From a virus, in IMG/VR virus record IMGVR_UViG_3300044971_001831, positions 1 through 29,620 of that record: 29,620 nt of DNA; one strand, given 5' to 3'. Made by a program: the position numbers and the translations under genes. Under the pieces are notes generated by a model that did not search any database, was not told where the DNA came from, and saw only the letters and a program-made list of their open reading frames with translations. Numbering within the stretch: the stretch's first letter is position 1; each line of letters starts with the position of its first letter. This document shows positions 18,363 to 27,000 of the stretch, one piece after another.

Positions 18363-18396
18363 TAATATCTTTTACTTTATGGAAGATATTATTTTT
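18363..18396 (+). promoter_or_regulatory. Hairpin around the glycosyltransferase start codon
   Basis: TAATATCTT (18363-18371) is the exact inverted complement of AAGATATTA (18383-18391), giving a 9-bp stem whose 11-base loop contains the ATG at 18379. A run of five T follows at 18392-18396. It could limit initiation or act as a weak terminator for readthrough from the fibre gene. It is AT-rich, so stability is modest and the role is uncertain. Confidence 0.35.
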
Positions 18397-19353
18397 GTAA
18401 CCGCACAACCTGATGTACCATATTTTCATTGGCAGGTAAAACTTTATACTCATAATTTTATTGAGAAGGGAATTAAACCTTGTCAGATTCATGTTATATT
18501 TGGGTTACAGAAGAAACAACAACCATCACAAGGTGCTTTGGAATTATGTGATTATGGGTTTAATGTTCATTTTTATGATGACGATAGAGATATTAAATCA
18601 TACATCCCAAGTATTAAACCATATTTAATTTTTCAATGGTTAAAAGAGTATCCTGAAAATGGGAAGTTATTCTTTTTACATGACTCAGACATCATATTCA
18701 ATAAATTACCTGATTTTAGTAAATTACTCAATGATGATATTTCATATTTGTCTGACACCATAGGTTATATTGGGTATAATTACATTAATGATTGTTGTGT
18801 TAGGTATGAGAAGGCACACCCAACGTCAAGTAAAGGGCAACTATTACAAGAGATGGCTGACGTTATTGGGATTGATGTTGAGTTGATTAAAAAAAATCAA
18901 GAAAACTCAGGCGGAGGACAATACCTCATCAAAAATACGGATCCATTATTATGGGGTAAGATTTATGATGATTGCACACCATTGTATAACCAAATGTTAG
19001 ACTACCAAAGGAGGTTCCCAATAAATCCTGGTCAAATACAATTTTGGACTGCGGAAATGTGGTCGTTATTATGGAATATGTGGAATTCGGGTTATGAAAC
19101 AAAAATAACAAAAGAGTTAAATTTTTCTTGGGCAACCGACGACATTAATATTTATAATGAAAATCCAATATTACACATGGCAGGAGTTACCGACCAGTTA
19201 AGACATACGAAATTTTATAAAGGAGATTTCATAAACAGAAATCCAATTGAGGATTTAAAAAACGATGAAAATTTCTTTAATTATGTGGATGAAAATAGTT
19301 CTACGATTAAATATATTGAAGTAATGAAGTCATTTTTGGAAAAAAATAAATAA
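18379..19353 (+). CDS. GT-A-fold glycosyltransferase, resembling peptidyl Ser/Hyp glycosyltransferases
   Basis: This 324-aa soluble protein starts MEDIIFVTAQPDVPYFHWQV, the usual first strand of a GT-A nucleotide-sugar transferase. LFFLHDSDIIFNKLPDF carries D102-S103-D104, the metal-binding DxD. Further on are a TAEMW motif (residues 224-228, E226 a candidate catalytic or acceptor-site residue) and a late histidine H266 in HMAG, which would be the third metal ligand. The spacing D-x-D-x-I-F-x-x-x-P, then E-M-W/Y, then H recalls plant and algal serine/hydroxyproline O-glycosyltransferases. It sits between fibre genes and its neighbours carry Thr/Pro-rich stalks, so modification of virion proteins is an attractive inference. 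Alteration of host surface glycans is the alternative. It lacks the TATTTAT box of the virion genes. Confidence 0.68.
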   Translation: MEDIIFVTAQPDVPYFHWQVKLYTHNFIEKGIKPCQIHVIFGLQKKQQPSQGALELCDYGFNVHFYDDDRDIKSYIPSIKPYLIFQWLKEYPENGKLFFLHDSDIIFNKLPDFSKLLNDDISYLSDTIGYIGYNYINDCCVRYEKAHPTSSKGQLLQEMADVIGIDVELIKKNQENSGGGQYLIKNTDPLLWGKIYDDCTPLYNQMLDYQRRFPINPGQIQFWTAEMWSLLWNMWNSGYETKITKELNFSWATDDINIYNENPILHMAGVTDQLRHTKFYKGDFINRNPIEDLKNDENFFNYVDENSSTIKYIEVMKSFLEKNK

Positions 19354-19358
19354 CTGAT

Positions 19359-19366
19359 TATTTATT
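19359..19366 (+). promoter_or_regulatory. Candidate late promoter box TATTTATT
   Basis: The 17-base gap before the ATG at 19371 contains TATTTATTAG followed by TA and the ATG, nearly the same arrangement as at 650-664 upstream of the baseplate operon. The close repeat at the same distance suggests a shared initiation signal. Confidence 0.4.
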
Positions 19367-19370
19367 AGTA

Positions 19371-20690
19371 ATGGGAACTCAACCGATAACAATAAAACCT
19401 GTAAATGAATGTACAATAGTTACGTTATTTCCAATGACGGCTATATGTAATAATGTTAACCCAACTAACCCACAATCATATGATGGGTCAGTTAGTTTAA
19501 TGATTAGTGGTGGAACTCCACCGTATAATATTATATGGGAAAACGGGGGTTCAGGTCCAACAAAAGACAATCTTGGTATTGGAGATTATAAAGCAACGGT
19601 AGTTGATTTTTATGGTGATTTTACCGCATATACAACTTGTAGTTTAACGGCTACGACAACAACTACGTCAACGTCAACGTCAACTACGACATTACCAAGT
19701 TATGAAGATCTATGTATGTATTTCTATGAAAGTGCTGGATCTAACATTGAAACTCACCAATTCTTATTTAATGGTTATTTAAATGGAAAACCAACTTGGG
19801 TATCTGATGACGACGAGTATTCAATTTATTGGAGTACTGGTACAACAAATCAATGGTTAGTCGATGGATGGGATAACGGGATTATTTATAATTCAAATAC
19901 TTCTTCATTACCGTTAACAGGATGGCAATTCTTGGGTGGAAGTTATTCAGGATTCTATACCATTTCAGTTAATGAAGGAAGTTGTGTTCAAAACGTAACT
20001 ATTAATTTATCTATAAGTTCCCAATCACCAACCTGTGGTGGTAACGGTAGTATAATAGTAAGCGCAAATGGAGGAAGTCCAGCTTATCAATATTCTGTTA
20101 ATGGAGGAACCACTTATCAATCAAGTCCTGTATTTAACAATTTAACAAGTGGTATGTATTCGGTTACGGTTAAAGATTCGAATAATGTAACAACTACTCA
20201 AACAATTACATTATCACCACCACCGCCAAATCAAACTTATCAATTAACATTAGCGTTAAGTGGTCCAAATGCATTTAATGTTACCGTTTCACCGGCATTA
20301 CCTGTCGGAGCTAGTATAACTTATACTATAAAACACGAAAGTGTGTTTACGACCGCTCCGTCAACTACTGTGGCGGTATACAATAATGTTGTAACGATTA
20401 GTATCAATGGAGTTCCGATTACGACTCCAACACCTATATTAACTCCAACAACATCATTTAACCCTTGTAATTCAGGTTCGTTCTTTACTAATACAAATGT
20501 TACCACTTGGCCTAATTTAACGTTTAACTCAACCACTACGGTAACTGGTACATATACCAACACGGTAAATCCAATTACTCCTTTGGCGGAATGTTATTCA
20601 GTTGACGCAACAACGGCAATATATATTTCAAGTGCAACATTAAACAATTGTAATTGTTGTAACCTAACAATAATAAATCCAAAGAGATAA
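19371..20690 (+). CDS. Mosaic fibre-like protein with two SprB-like repeats and Thr-rich stalk (439 aa)
   Basis: Domains in order: a SprB-like repeat (about residues 25-90, YDGSVSLMISGGTPPYNIIW), a Thr/Ser-rich linker (residues 93-108), a Trp- and Gly-rich domain (about 110-205, including IYWSTGTTNQW and LTGWQFLGG) that recalls lectin-like modules of phage proteins, then a second SprB-like repeat (about 218-282, SPTCGGNGSIIVSANGG, then LTSGMYSVTVKDSN). Next come a Pro run, a beta-rich Thr/Val segment, and a short cysteine end (NCNCCNLTI). The linker DNA contains the 6-base tandem repeat TCAACG, which could change length by slippage in frame. There is no signal peptide. Between the glycosyltransferase and another fibre gene, it likely forms part of the host-recognition apparatus, and its linker is a plausible O-glycosylation substrate. 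Confidence 0.68.
   Translation: MGTQPITIKPVNECTIVTLFPMTAICNNVNPTNPQSYDGSVSLMISGGTPPYNIIWENGGSGPTKDNLGIGDYKATVVDFYGDFTAYTTCSLTATTTTTSTSTSTTTLPSYEDLCMYFYESAGSNIETHQFLFNGYLNGKPTWVSDDDEYSIYWSTGTTNQWLVDGWDNGIIYNSNTSSLPLTGWQFLGGSYSGFYTISVNEGSCVQNVTINLSISSQSPTCGGNGSIIVSANGGSPAYQYSVNGGTTYQSSPVFNNLTSGMYSVTVKDSNNVTTTQTITLSPPPPNQTYQLTLALSGPNAFNVTVSPALPVGASITYTIKHESVFTTAPSTTVAVYNNVVTISINGVPITTPTPILTPTTSFNPCNSGSFFTNTNVTTWPNLTFNSTTTVTGTYTNTVNPITPLAECYSVDATTAIYISSATLNNCNCCNLTIINPKR
19667..19684 (+). repeat. 6-base tandem repeat in Thr-rich linker
   Basis: GTCAAC is repeated in tandem about three times (ACGTCAACGTCAACGTCAAC region), encoding alternating Thr-Ser. A change of unit number keeps the reading frame and adds or removes two residues. 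Confidence 0.6.
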
Positions 20691-20697
20691 AAATGAT

Positions 20698-20713
20698 AAA
20701 TAAACTATTTATT
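20698..20713 (+). promoter_or_regulatory. Candidate late promoter AAATAAACTATTTAT
   Basis: An exact copy of the 15-mer found at 3008-3022 lies 7 bases before the ATG at 20720 in a 29-base intergenic gap. Two exact copies of a 15-mer, both just ahead of virion genes, are the strongest support for the motif. Confidence 0.55.
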
Positions 20714-20719
20714 GATTAA

Positions 20720-23263
20720 ATGAGCTATATATTAAAAAATACATCAGGTTTAGTTAACACTAGAATTACCGATACCGGAAGGTTAAAATTATCACAAGGT
20801 AATTTTAATATATCCTATTTCCAAATTGGGGATAGTGAAGTGTCATATAATGAATTACCAAACACTTATAACCAATTTAATAGTGTGGTTTTAGAACCAA
20901 GTTTTAATAGTCAAAATAGTGCAGGTATACCTGAATCAAACAAACAAAACGTTAAGTATCCATATTATGTGGATGATAATAATAGTAACACTTATGGTAT
21001 TCCATTTATGGATTCCGTTATTGAACCTGTTTATAACAGAGCACCATTAAGAGGGTTTTTTACGGGTAACACAACCGCAAGTACGATTAATTATAGTGCA
21101 TTTACGGGATCTAAATATGTTGTAACATCTAACTACATTGTTGATATGGCAACATTAAATGGAACAAATCAAATTAAAATTATATATGATGTGTGTGATC
21201 CGACAAACACTAGAACACCTAATGTTGGGGATTTCATAACAATATATTATGATGGTTTAGGAAAATTAGATTGTTCTTGTTATGACCTACCAACACCAAC
21301 ACCTACGGCAACCATAGGAACAACCCCAACATTAACAAATACACCAACTGCGTCAAATACGAATTATAATCCATGTGCGTCACCGACACCAACACCGACA
21401 CCATCGGCAACACCGTGTTTGACTCCATCTAGTAGACCTGTATGTCCTTTACCGCCTGATCCTTCATGTGTTAAACCGGCACATTCTTGTTTCCCTATTT
21501 TAACATATAGAATAATAGATATATGTGAGGATAATGTTACATTAGATAGACCTACACCTAATTATGTTGGATTAAGTACATTTTGTTTTGGTAGAGTATT
21601 AGTATACCCACCAAACATGACAACAATCTATGATAGTATTACACCAAGACCTCATTGGGCTGACGATGTGATTAATTATGAATCAATATGTGATATTGAT
21701 CAGTTTGATGTTAAAGTTTGGAACATGAACATTCCTTGGACCGAAAGTCCAGCTGGTTTAAGATCAACTGAGTTTGAAGATTATACTTATTTTGGATCTA
21801 TAGATTATATTGGTAGTAAAGAATATTTCGGATACAACTCAACTTCGGGTCAAACTGACACAAGTTATACATATTATTACAATTCATTTGATGAGATTGT
21901 ACAGGTTAAACCTGAAGAACAAAAAGCTATTGCAATTATACACTATACCAATCAAACTATTGATTTCTTCTATGGTGAGAAATTTGCGTTAGAACCTTAT
22001 GATAATTCAAATCCTGATGATACAACGGGTCAGGCAAGAAACTTTAAATTACATATCCCTACATTAATGTGGCATAAAAATCCTGAATGTTGTTATGGAC
22101 AAACATTTTGGGTTGATCCTCCAGGATTTGATGGTAAAGACTTATTCCAAGTTCAACACATTAAGTCAACTAAGAATAGTGATATGAACCAACCTGGTAT
22201 ACGTTACTATCACTTATGGGACACTAACGCAAATGCAGATGGATTACCAAGTAGAATTGGTAAAGTATTCCCTGATAGTAAATTAATTATTATTGATGAT
22301 GAGGAGATAATTGCGGCATTATCATATAAGTCAAATCGAAATTGGACATTAACGGCACCTCAAGTATCGTTAATAACTCCGAACACTTGTGGTTTAACAA
22401 CCGCAACAACAAATGGTATTTTAACTGGTAATGGTGAAACTATGTATGTTACTTATCGTTTAAGTAATCCAAGTAATTTTACTAATTCATTACATTCTAA
22501 CTATTACTCTAAAATTGTGGGTAATAATAATGATTGTAATCCCGATACATCTAAAAATGTGGCGGTTAGATTTGGTGCTGAATTTAAATGTTTAACTCAG
22601 CCATCGTATAATCCTATTACGACTACATCAACAACGTATTCACCTTTAACGACAACAACCACTTATTACCCAATAACTACAACAACAACTTTCCATCCTC
22701 TAACCACAACGACTACCACGCTATGTCCTACGGTTTGTGATACACCAAATGGGTTCTTCGCCACTACTTTCCAAGTAATTGCACAAAAAGTGGTTACAGG
22801 TCAAAGACCTGATCCATCTAAATGGAAAGTTATTGATTATACAAGTTCATTATCTACAACTACGGTTAATGGATATATTACTGAGGATGGGTTAACAGGT
22901 ACTACATTTGTTATAACACCTGATCTTTATAATAACGCACCATACTATAATCTTAATAACTACATACCATTAACACCACTTGGTAACACATCACAAAAAC
23001 TTAATTTTGGTGATGAATACTTTTTCTATGGGGCATTTGAAAGTGATATTCAGGCAACAATTTATGAGATGAGGTATAAGGTTAATTTAAGTTTTGCTGA
23101 GTTCCAAACCACAACAAATCCTACATGGAAAAAAGGAGGAAATTCTTACATTACTGAGATTGCGTTACTTGATAGTAATAAAGATGTTATGGTTATTTCT
23201 AAGATGCAATCACCAGTCTTAAGGCAGGGTATCCAACAGTTCGTAGTCAAGTTAGATTTGTAA
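20720..23263 (+). CDS. Mosaic virion/fibre protein with Pro-Thr and Thr-rich linkers (847 aa)
   Basis: The N-terminus (MSYILKNTSGLVNTRITD, then SQGNFNISYFQIGDSEVSY) looks like a virion attachment domain: a compact, conserved-looking start without signal peptide. A Pro-Thr-rich linker with cysteines spans residues 191-247 (PTPTPTAT, SPTPTPTPSATPC, then CPLPPDPSCVKPAHSC). A large Tyr/Asp-rich globular domain covers about 250-630. A second linker at 632-668 repeats the unit Y/F-x-P-L/I-T(4-6) four times, ending LCPTVC. The C-terminal 175 residues form another beta-rich domain. The multi-linker layout suggests an extended, flexible fibre or whisker. The Pro-Thr linker DNA is an inverted match to linkers of the minus-strand fibre gene at 24011-27502. 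The exact virion role is unknown. Confidence 0.66.
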   Translation: MSYILKNTSGLVNTRITDTGRLKLSQGNFNISYFQIGDSEVSYNELPNTYNQFNSVVLEPSFNSQNSAGIPESNKQNVKYPYYVDDNNSNTYGIPFMDSVIEPVYNRAPLRGFFTGNTTASTINYSAFTGSKYVVTSNYIVDMATLNGTNQIKIIYDVCDPTNTRTPNVGDFITIYYDGLGKLDCSCYDLPTPTPTATIGTTPTLTNTPTASNTNYNPCASPTPTPTPSATPCLTPSSRPVCPLPPDPSCVKPAHSCFPILTYRIIDICEDNVTLDRPTPNYVGLSTFCFGRVLVYPPNMTTIYDSITPRPHWADDVINYESICDIDQFDVKVWNMNIPWTESPAGLRSTEFEDYTYFGSIDYIGSKEYFGYNSTSGQTDTSYTYYYNSFDEIVQVKPEEQKAIAIIHYTNQTIDFFYGEKFALEPYDNSNPDDTTGQARNFKLHIPTLMWHKNPECCYGQTFWVDPPGFDGKDLFQVQHIKSTKNSDMNQPGIRYYHLWDTNANADGLPSRIGKVFPDSKLIIIDDEEIIAALSYKSNRNWTLTAPQVSLITPNTCGLTTATTNGILTGNGETMYVTYRLSNPSNFTNSLHSNYYSKIVGNNNDCNPDTSKNVAVRFGAEFKCLTQPSYNPITTTSTTYSPLTTTTTYYPITTTTTFHPLTTTTTTLCPTVCDTPNGFFATTFQVIAQKVVTGQRPDPSKWKVIDYTSSLSTTTVNGYITEDGLTGTTFVITPDLYNNAPYYNLNNYIPLTPLGNTSQKLNFGDEYFFYGAFESDIQATIYEMRYKVNLSFAEFQTTTNPTWKKGGNSYITEIALLDSNKDVMVISKMQSPVLRQGIQQFVVKLDL
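21290..21312 (+). repeat. Pro-Thr linker repeat, inverted partner of 25377-25399
   Basis: CCAACACCAACACCTAC (21290-21306) is identical to the reverse complement of 25383-25399. With one mismatch the match extends to 23 bases. Both copies lie in the same codon phase (Pro-Thr) of two convergent fibre genes. Confidence 0.7.
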
Positions 23264-23315
23264 AAAACTTTAGTTTTAACATCTTACTATTATATTATAA
23301 TAAAACAATCTTTTT

Positions 23316-23924
23316 ATGAGAACACCAATTAAGAATACACCCAAAGTGTTGGGGTTAGACATTTCAACTAAAACAATAGGATGGGCACTTTTTGATATTA
23401 AAACTAAAGAGTTATTAGAATTAACTCACGTATCTCCGAGACCAAAAAACAAAGATACTGAAGAAAATAAAATGTTAGAGTTAATATTAAAATCTGAGGT
23501 TTTTAAAACTAAATTAGAAGACTATAAGAAATTAGGTATTGTTAGTGTTATTATTGAAGAACCTTTATTAAATTCAAATTATGTCTATACAATCCAAACG
23601 TTATTAAGATTTAATACATTAATCTGTAAGACAATTTATGATATATTGGGTATTGTCCCTGAATTCATTTCCACTTACAACTCAAGAAAGTTTGCCTTCC
23701 CTGAGTTAGTACAAGAAAACGATAAAAAGAAACACGTTCTATTTGGAGGTCTTCCTAAGGACATTGATAAGAAAATGATCATATGGGAGTTGGTTGCTAA
23801 AAAAGAGCCTCAGATCCAATGGCAATACACTAGAAACAATACTTTAAAGAAAGAGAACTTTGACCAAACAGATGCTTATACTTGTGTATTAGGTTATATG
23901 AGAAGTAAGGAAATTTGGGAATAA
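23316..23924 (+). CDS. RuvC-like Holliday junction resolvase (RNase H fold)
   Basis: This 202-aa protein shows the RuvC-type metal-site residues in order: D15 in VLGLDISTKTIGWALFD (first strand of the RNase H fold), E81/E82 in VSVIIEEPLL, and D183/D186 in the final helix DQTDAYTCVLGY. Length is near that of bacterial RuvC (about 170-175 aa) with an insertion around residues 140-175. RuvC-type enzymes cleave four-way DNA junctions and in phages resolve recombination intermediates and branched concatemers before packaging. The gene has its own leader without the TATTTAT motif, so it may belong to an earlier expression class. It is followed by two hairpins and faces a minus-strand fibre gene. 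An unusual feature is its isolation from other replication genes by the fibre cassette. Confidence 0.85.
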   Translation: MRTPIKNTPKVLGLDISTKTIGWALFDIKTKELLELTHVSPRPKNKDTEENKMLELILKSEVFKTKLEDYKKLGIVSVIIEEPLLNSNYVYTIQTLLRFNTLICKTIYDILGIVPEFISTYNSRKFAFPELVQENDKKKHVLFGGLPKDIDKKMIIWELVAKKEPQIQWQYTRNNTLKKENFDQTDAYTCVLGYMRSKEIWE

Positions 23925-23948
23925 TATATGTTAAACAACATATATTTT
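23923..23948 (+). terminator. Hairpin terminator after the resolvase gene
   Basis: AATATATGTT (23923-23932) pairs perfectly with AACATATATT (23937-23946) around an AAAC loop and runs into TTTT at 23945-23948. It starts within the stop codon of the resolvase. It is AT-rich but has a perfect 10-bp stem. Confidence 0.6.
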
Positions 23949-23977
23949 GGTTTATATGATAATTAACATATAAATTT

Positions 23978-24007
23978 AAATATCGTCTTTTTAGACGATA
24001 TTTTTTT
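23978..24007. terminator. Bidirectional terminator between convergent genes
   Basis: A perfect 11-bp stem (AAATATCGTCT at 23978-23988 with AGACGATATTT at 23993-24003) closes a TTTT loop. It is followed by a T run on the plus strand and, read from the minus strand, by the A/T-rich tract 23971-23980. It lies 4 bases beyond the stop codon of the minus-strand fibre gene, so it can end both transcripts. Confidence 0.85.
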
Positions 24008-24010
24008 GCT

Positions 24011-27000
24011 TTATACGTTTAGATTTACCGTTAAACAATTTGGTACTTGAGATGCTCCGAATACAGAATAACCACCCCCTCCGGTTTGAATTGTCTGAAC
24101 GTAGACTGGTGTGTGAGGAGCATTTAGTGGAATATTGTAAACATTACCATCAACATTTGTTATATAAAGTAAACCTGATGATTGGAAAATACCGTATGGG
24201 TATGGTGTAAAGTTTGTTATTTCCACATCAACTTCTAATGTCCCTGTTGAATAATCATATTGACTTAAGAATGTTTTAAATGTAGGGTTGTACGATACTG
24301 AAGTCACTAAAACCTTGCCGGTTGTCGTTAATAATAAATCTCCCGAAACTACTCTATCCGATGATAACGTGAATAATATTGTTGGAACCGCATTATTTGT
24401 TGTAATGTCAAGTTCAATTATTTGGGCTGGTATAGTACTTCCATTTGAACTTAATAATTTAGTGTTTGATACGGCACCCATACCACTACCTAACGGATAA
24501 GGTTGTGTAATATCCCTATTAAATGTTAATGACCAAGGAGAAAGTGTAATATCATATTCTTTTATTACTCCACCACTAGTAACCCAAAGTTTATTTTGAG
24601 TGTGTGCAATATCTGTTGAAATTGGTATTACACCTAATTCTGTTGAAATATTAGTTGACAAGTCATAAGAGTAATAATATGGACTATTAGTATTAAATAT
24701 TAACGAACAAGTAGGAACATAAACTCCTTGTGTTGGTGTAGGTGTGGGTGTAACTGATGTTGAGGTTGGTGTGGGAGTTGGATTACAAAGACCAATATTA
24801 GTTATTGAGATGAAACTTGAAGTTGTTGTTGGAAGTGTAGATGAACATATTGTTGTTGATCCATATCCGTCAAGAACTCCGTCAACAGGTAAACCAGTAA
24901 TACATGATGTATATGAGAATGTTTGAGTTTGTATGTAACTATTTTCGATTAAATAGTTATTACAAGTTGGTAGAGGTGATGAAGCCGTTGGTGTTGGTGT
25001 ACTAGTTAATGTTGGGGTAGGTGTTGGGGTATTTATGATAACACATTGTGAACACGCTCCGTCAATCAATTTACCAAGTATACTCGTTAAATTAATAGTA
25101 TTAACTCCTGCGATATTACTAACAAATCCTTCGTATGATATACAAGTTGAAATACCATCAACAAATGATTGATATACGTAACCCTCAGCCGGTGTACCAC
25201 CAAATGGATCTAATACTACATCCGTTGTGTGATACAACATTCCTGACACACAATCTTTGAAACGTTTACTTCCGTTACATCTGATGTAGTCATCAAATGT
25301 ATTGAATACCACTGAACCATCAAAATTACAATTATATTGAGGTGATGCGGTTGGTGTTGGTACCATTTTACCTCCAGTTGCGGTAGGTGTTGGTGTTGGA
25401 GTGTATACAACTACATTTATTGACATTGCTCTACCACCACATAATTCAGTTGCGGTAGGTGTTGGGGTTGGTGTTAGTGTTTTTGTAGGTGTTGGTGTGG
25501 GTGTTGGAGTTATAGGTAAATCACAATCAAACGCCGCCTCAAAAGATATTGTTTGACAATATTGAGTTGGAGTTGGTGTAGGCGTAGGACATACTCCTGG
25601 ATTGAAAAACCCATCACATAAATCGGGACAATCATTGTTACATGGTGACGGACCAAATAATAAACATGGGTCTGCAAAGTCAGTTGATAAACACCAACAA
25701 TTTTCGGTAGGAGATAAGAATATTAGTAAATTATTTGTTTCACCCGTCCAAAATGTTTGATCATTATATGTACCCGCACTATAGTAAGTACCATCATAAA
25801 AAATATTACCTGTAGAAACACAGTAAGATTCAAACGGGCATTGAGGTGGTTCTTCATTACAAACACTACAATCATTAAATTCAGATTCAACTGTAAGAGG
25901 TGTTAATGTTTCATAATTAGATGTTTGACCACTATATTCCCAACATCCACTAACTTCTTCAAATGTATAAACATTACCTAAAACAACACCTGAAGTTGTA
26001 TTACTAAATAAACTATTTGATGGTTGTTGAAAACCATCAAGAAATATATCATAAAATTGACTAGAACTTTGAGATGCGGTTAAGTAACCTATTCTTGTTG
26101 ATCCGGTAAATTTTAATAATTCATCACCGACTGCGTAATTTGGAGCTCCGGTCCAAGTATTTATATCTGTTAAATCAAATTGAAATAATAATGTATATGG
26201 GTTTGGTTGACCTGGTTGAATAGCTCCAGAAAATAGACCCATTCTACTTGTTGTATATATTTCAATTATATTACCGGTTTTAACTATTCTAACTCTAACT
26301 TGTCCTTTTGTATTATAATCCCCATTTCCAAATGGAGATGTTACACCAGACATTACTTGAGATGATGTTGTGCTACCGTTGTTAAATGCGTAAATATCTT
26401 GACCCGAATTATAATAAACGAAAGCTCGACCAAGATTTCCTGGTTGTGAATTTCCATTAAATGATAATGATAGGTAGTCAGTAACTTCAGGATTAGTACC
26501 CAAACCTTTATTAGCGGCTAAAACGATACCTATGGTATCATCATCTGAATCAGTACTACCAATAGTTATTTCGTGGGTATAATCACCGTACGCACAAACA
26601 CTATAAAACCCATTAACTAAACCTGAGTTTAGACTACATTGAATCATTTTTGGGACACCACCAGCATCATTAATTTTATTACTAGCTAAAACTACGGTAT
26701 TAGTTAAACCACTTACAGTATATTGTGTTGAGGTTAAGTTAGTTGTAGACCAATTTGTCGATGTTGTTAACCCTTGTGCTGCGGTTGGATTCCCTAAAGG
26801 TATACTAACATTCGCGGTTGGGTTAAATGTTGTCCATACTTGGACTGAGGTACCATAAGCACGAAAAGCGGTAACAAATTTATTTATAACCGTATTATAA
26901 TAAAATGTATTTAAAGGGTATGAAGATGGTAAACCTGGTCCAACATCTTCACCTTCAGTCATTGGAATATTTAATTCACCTAAATAATATGTGTTGGTTG

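Noticed and set aside
23265-23280. Small inverted repeat AAAAC/GTTTT after the 847-aa gene
   Set aside because: The stem is five base pairs with a single G-C pair and no following T tract.
25340-25600. Regularly repeated GTAGGTGTTGG units resembling a repeat array or CRISPR
   Set aside because: Units are short, irregularly spaced and in frame with Pro-Thr codons of an intact protein; there are no uniform spacers or cas genes.
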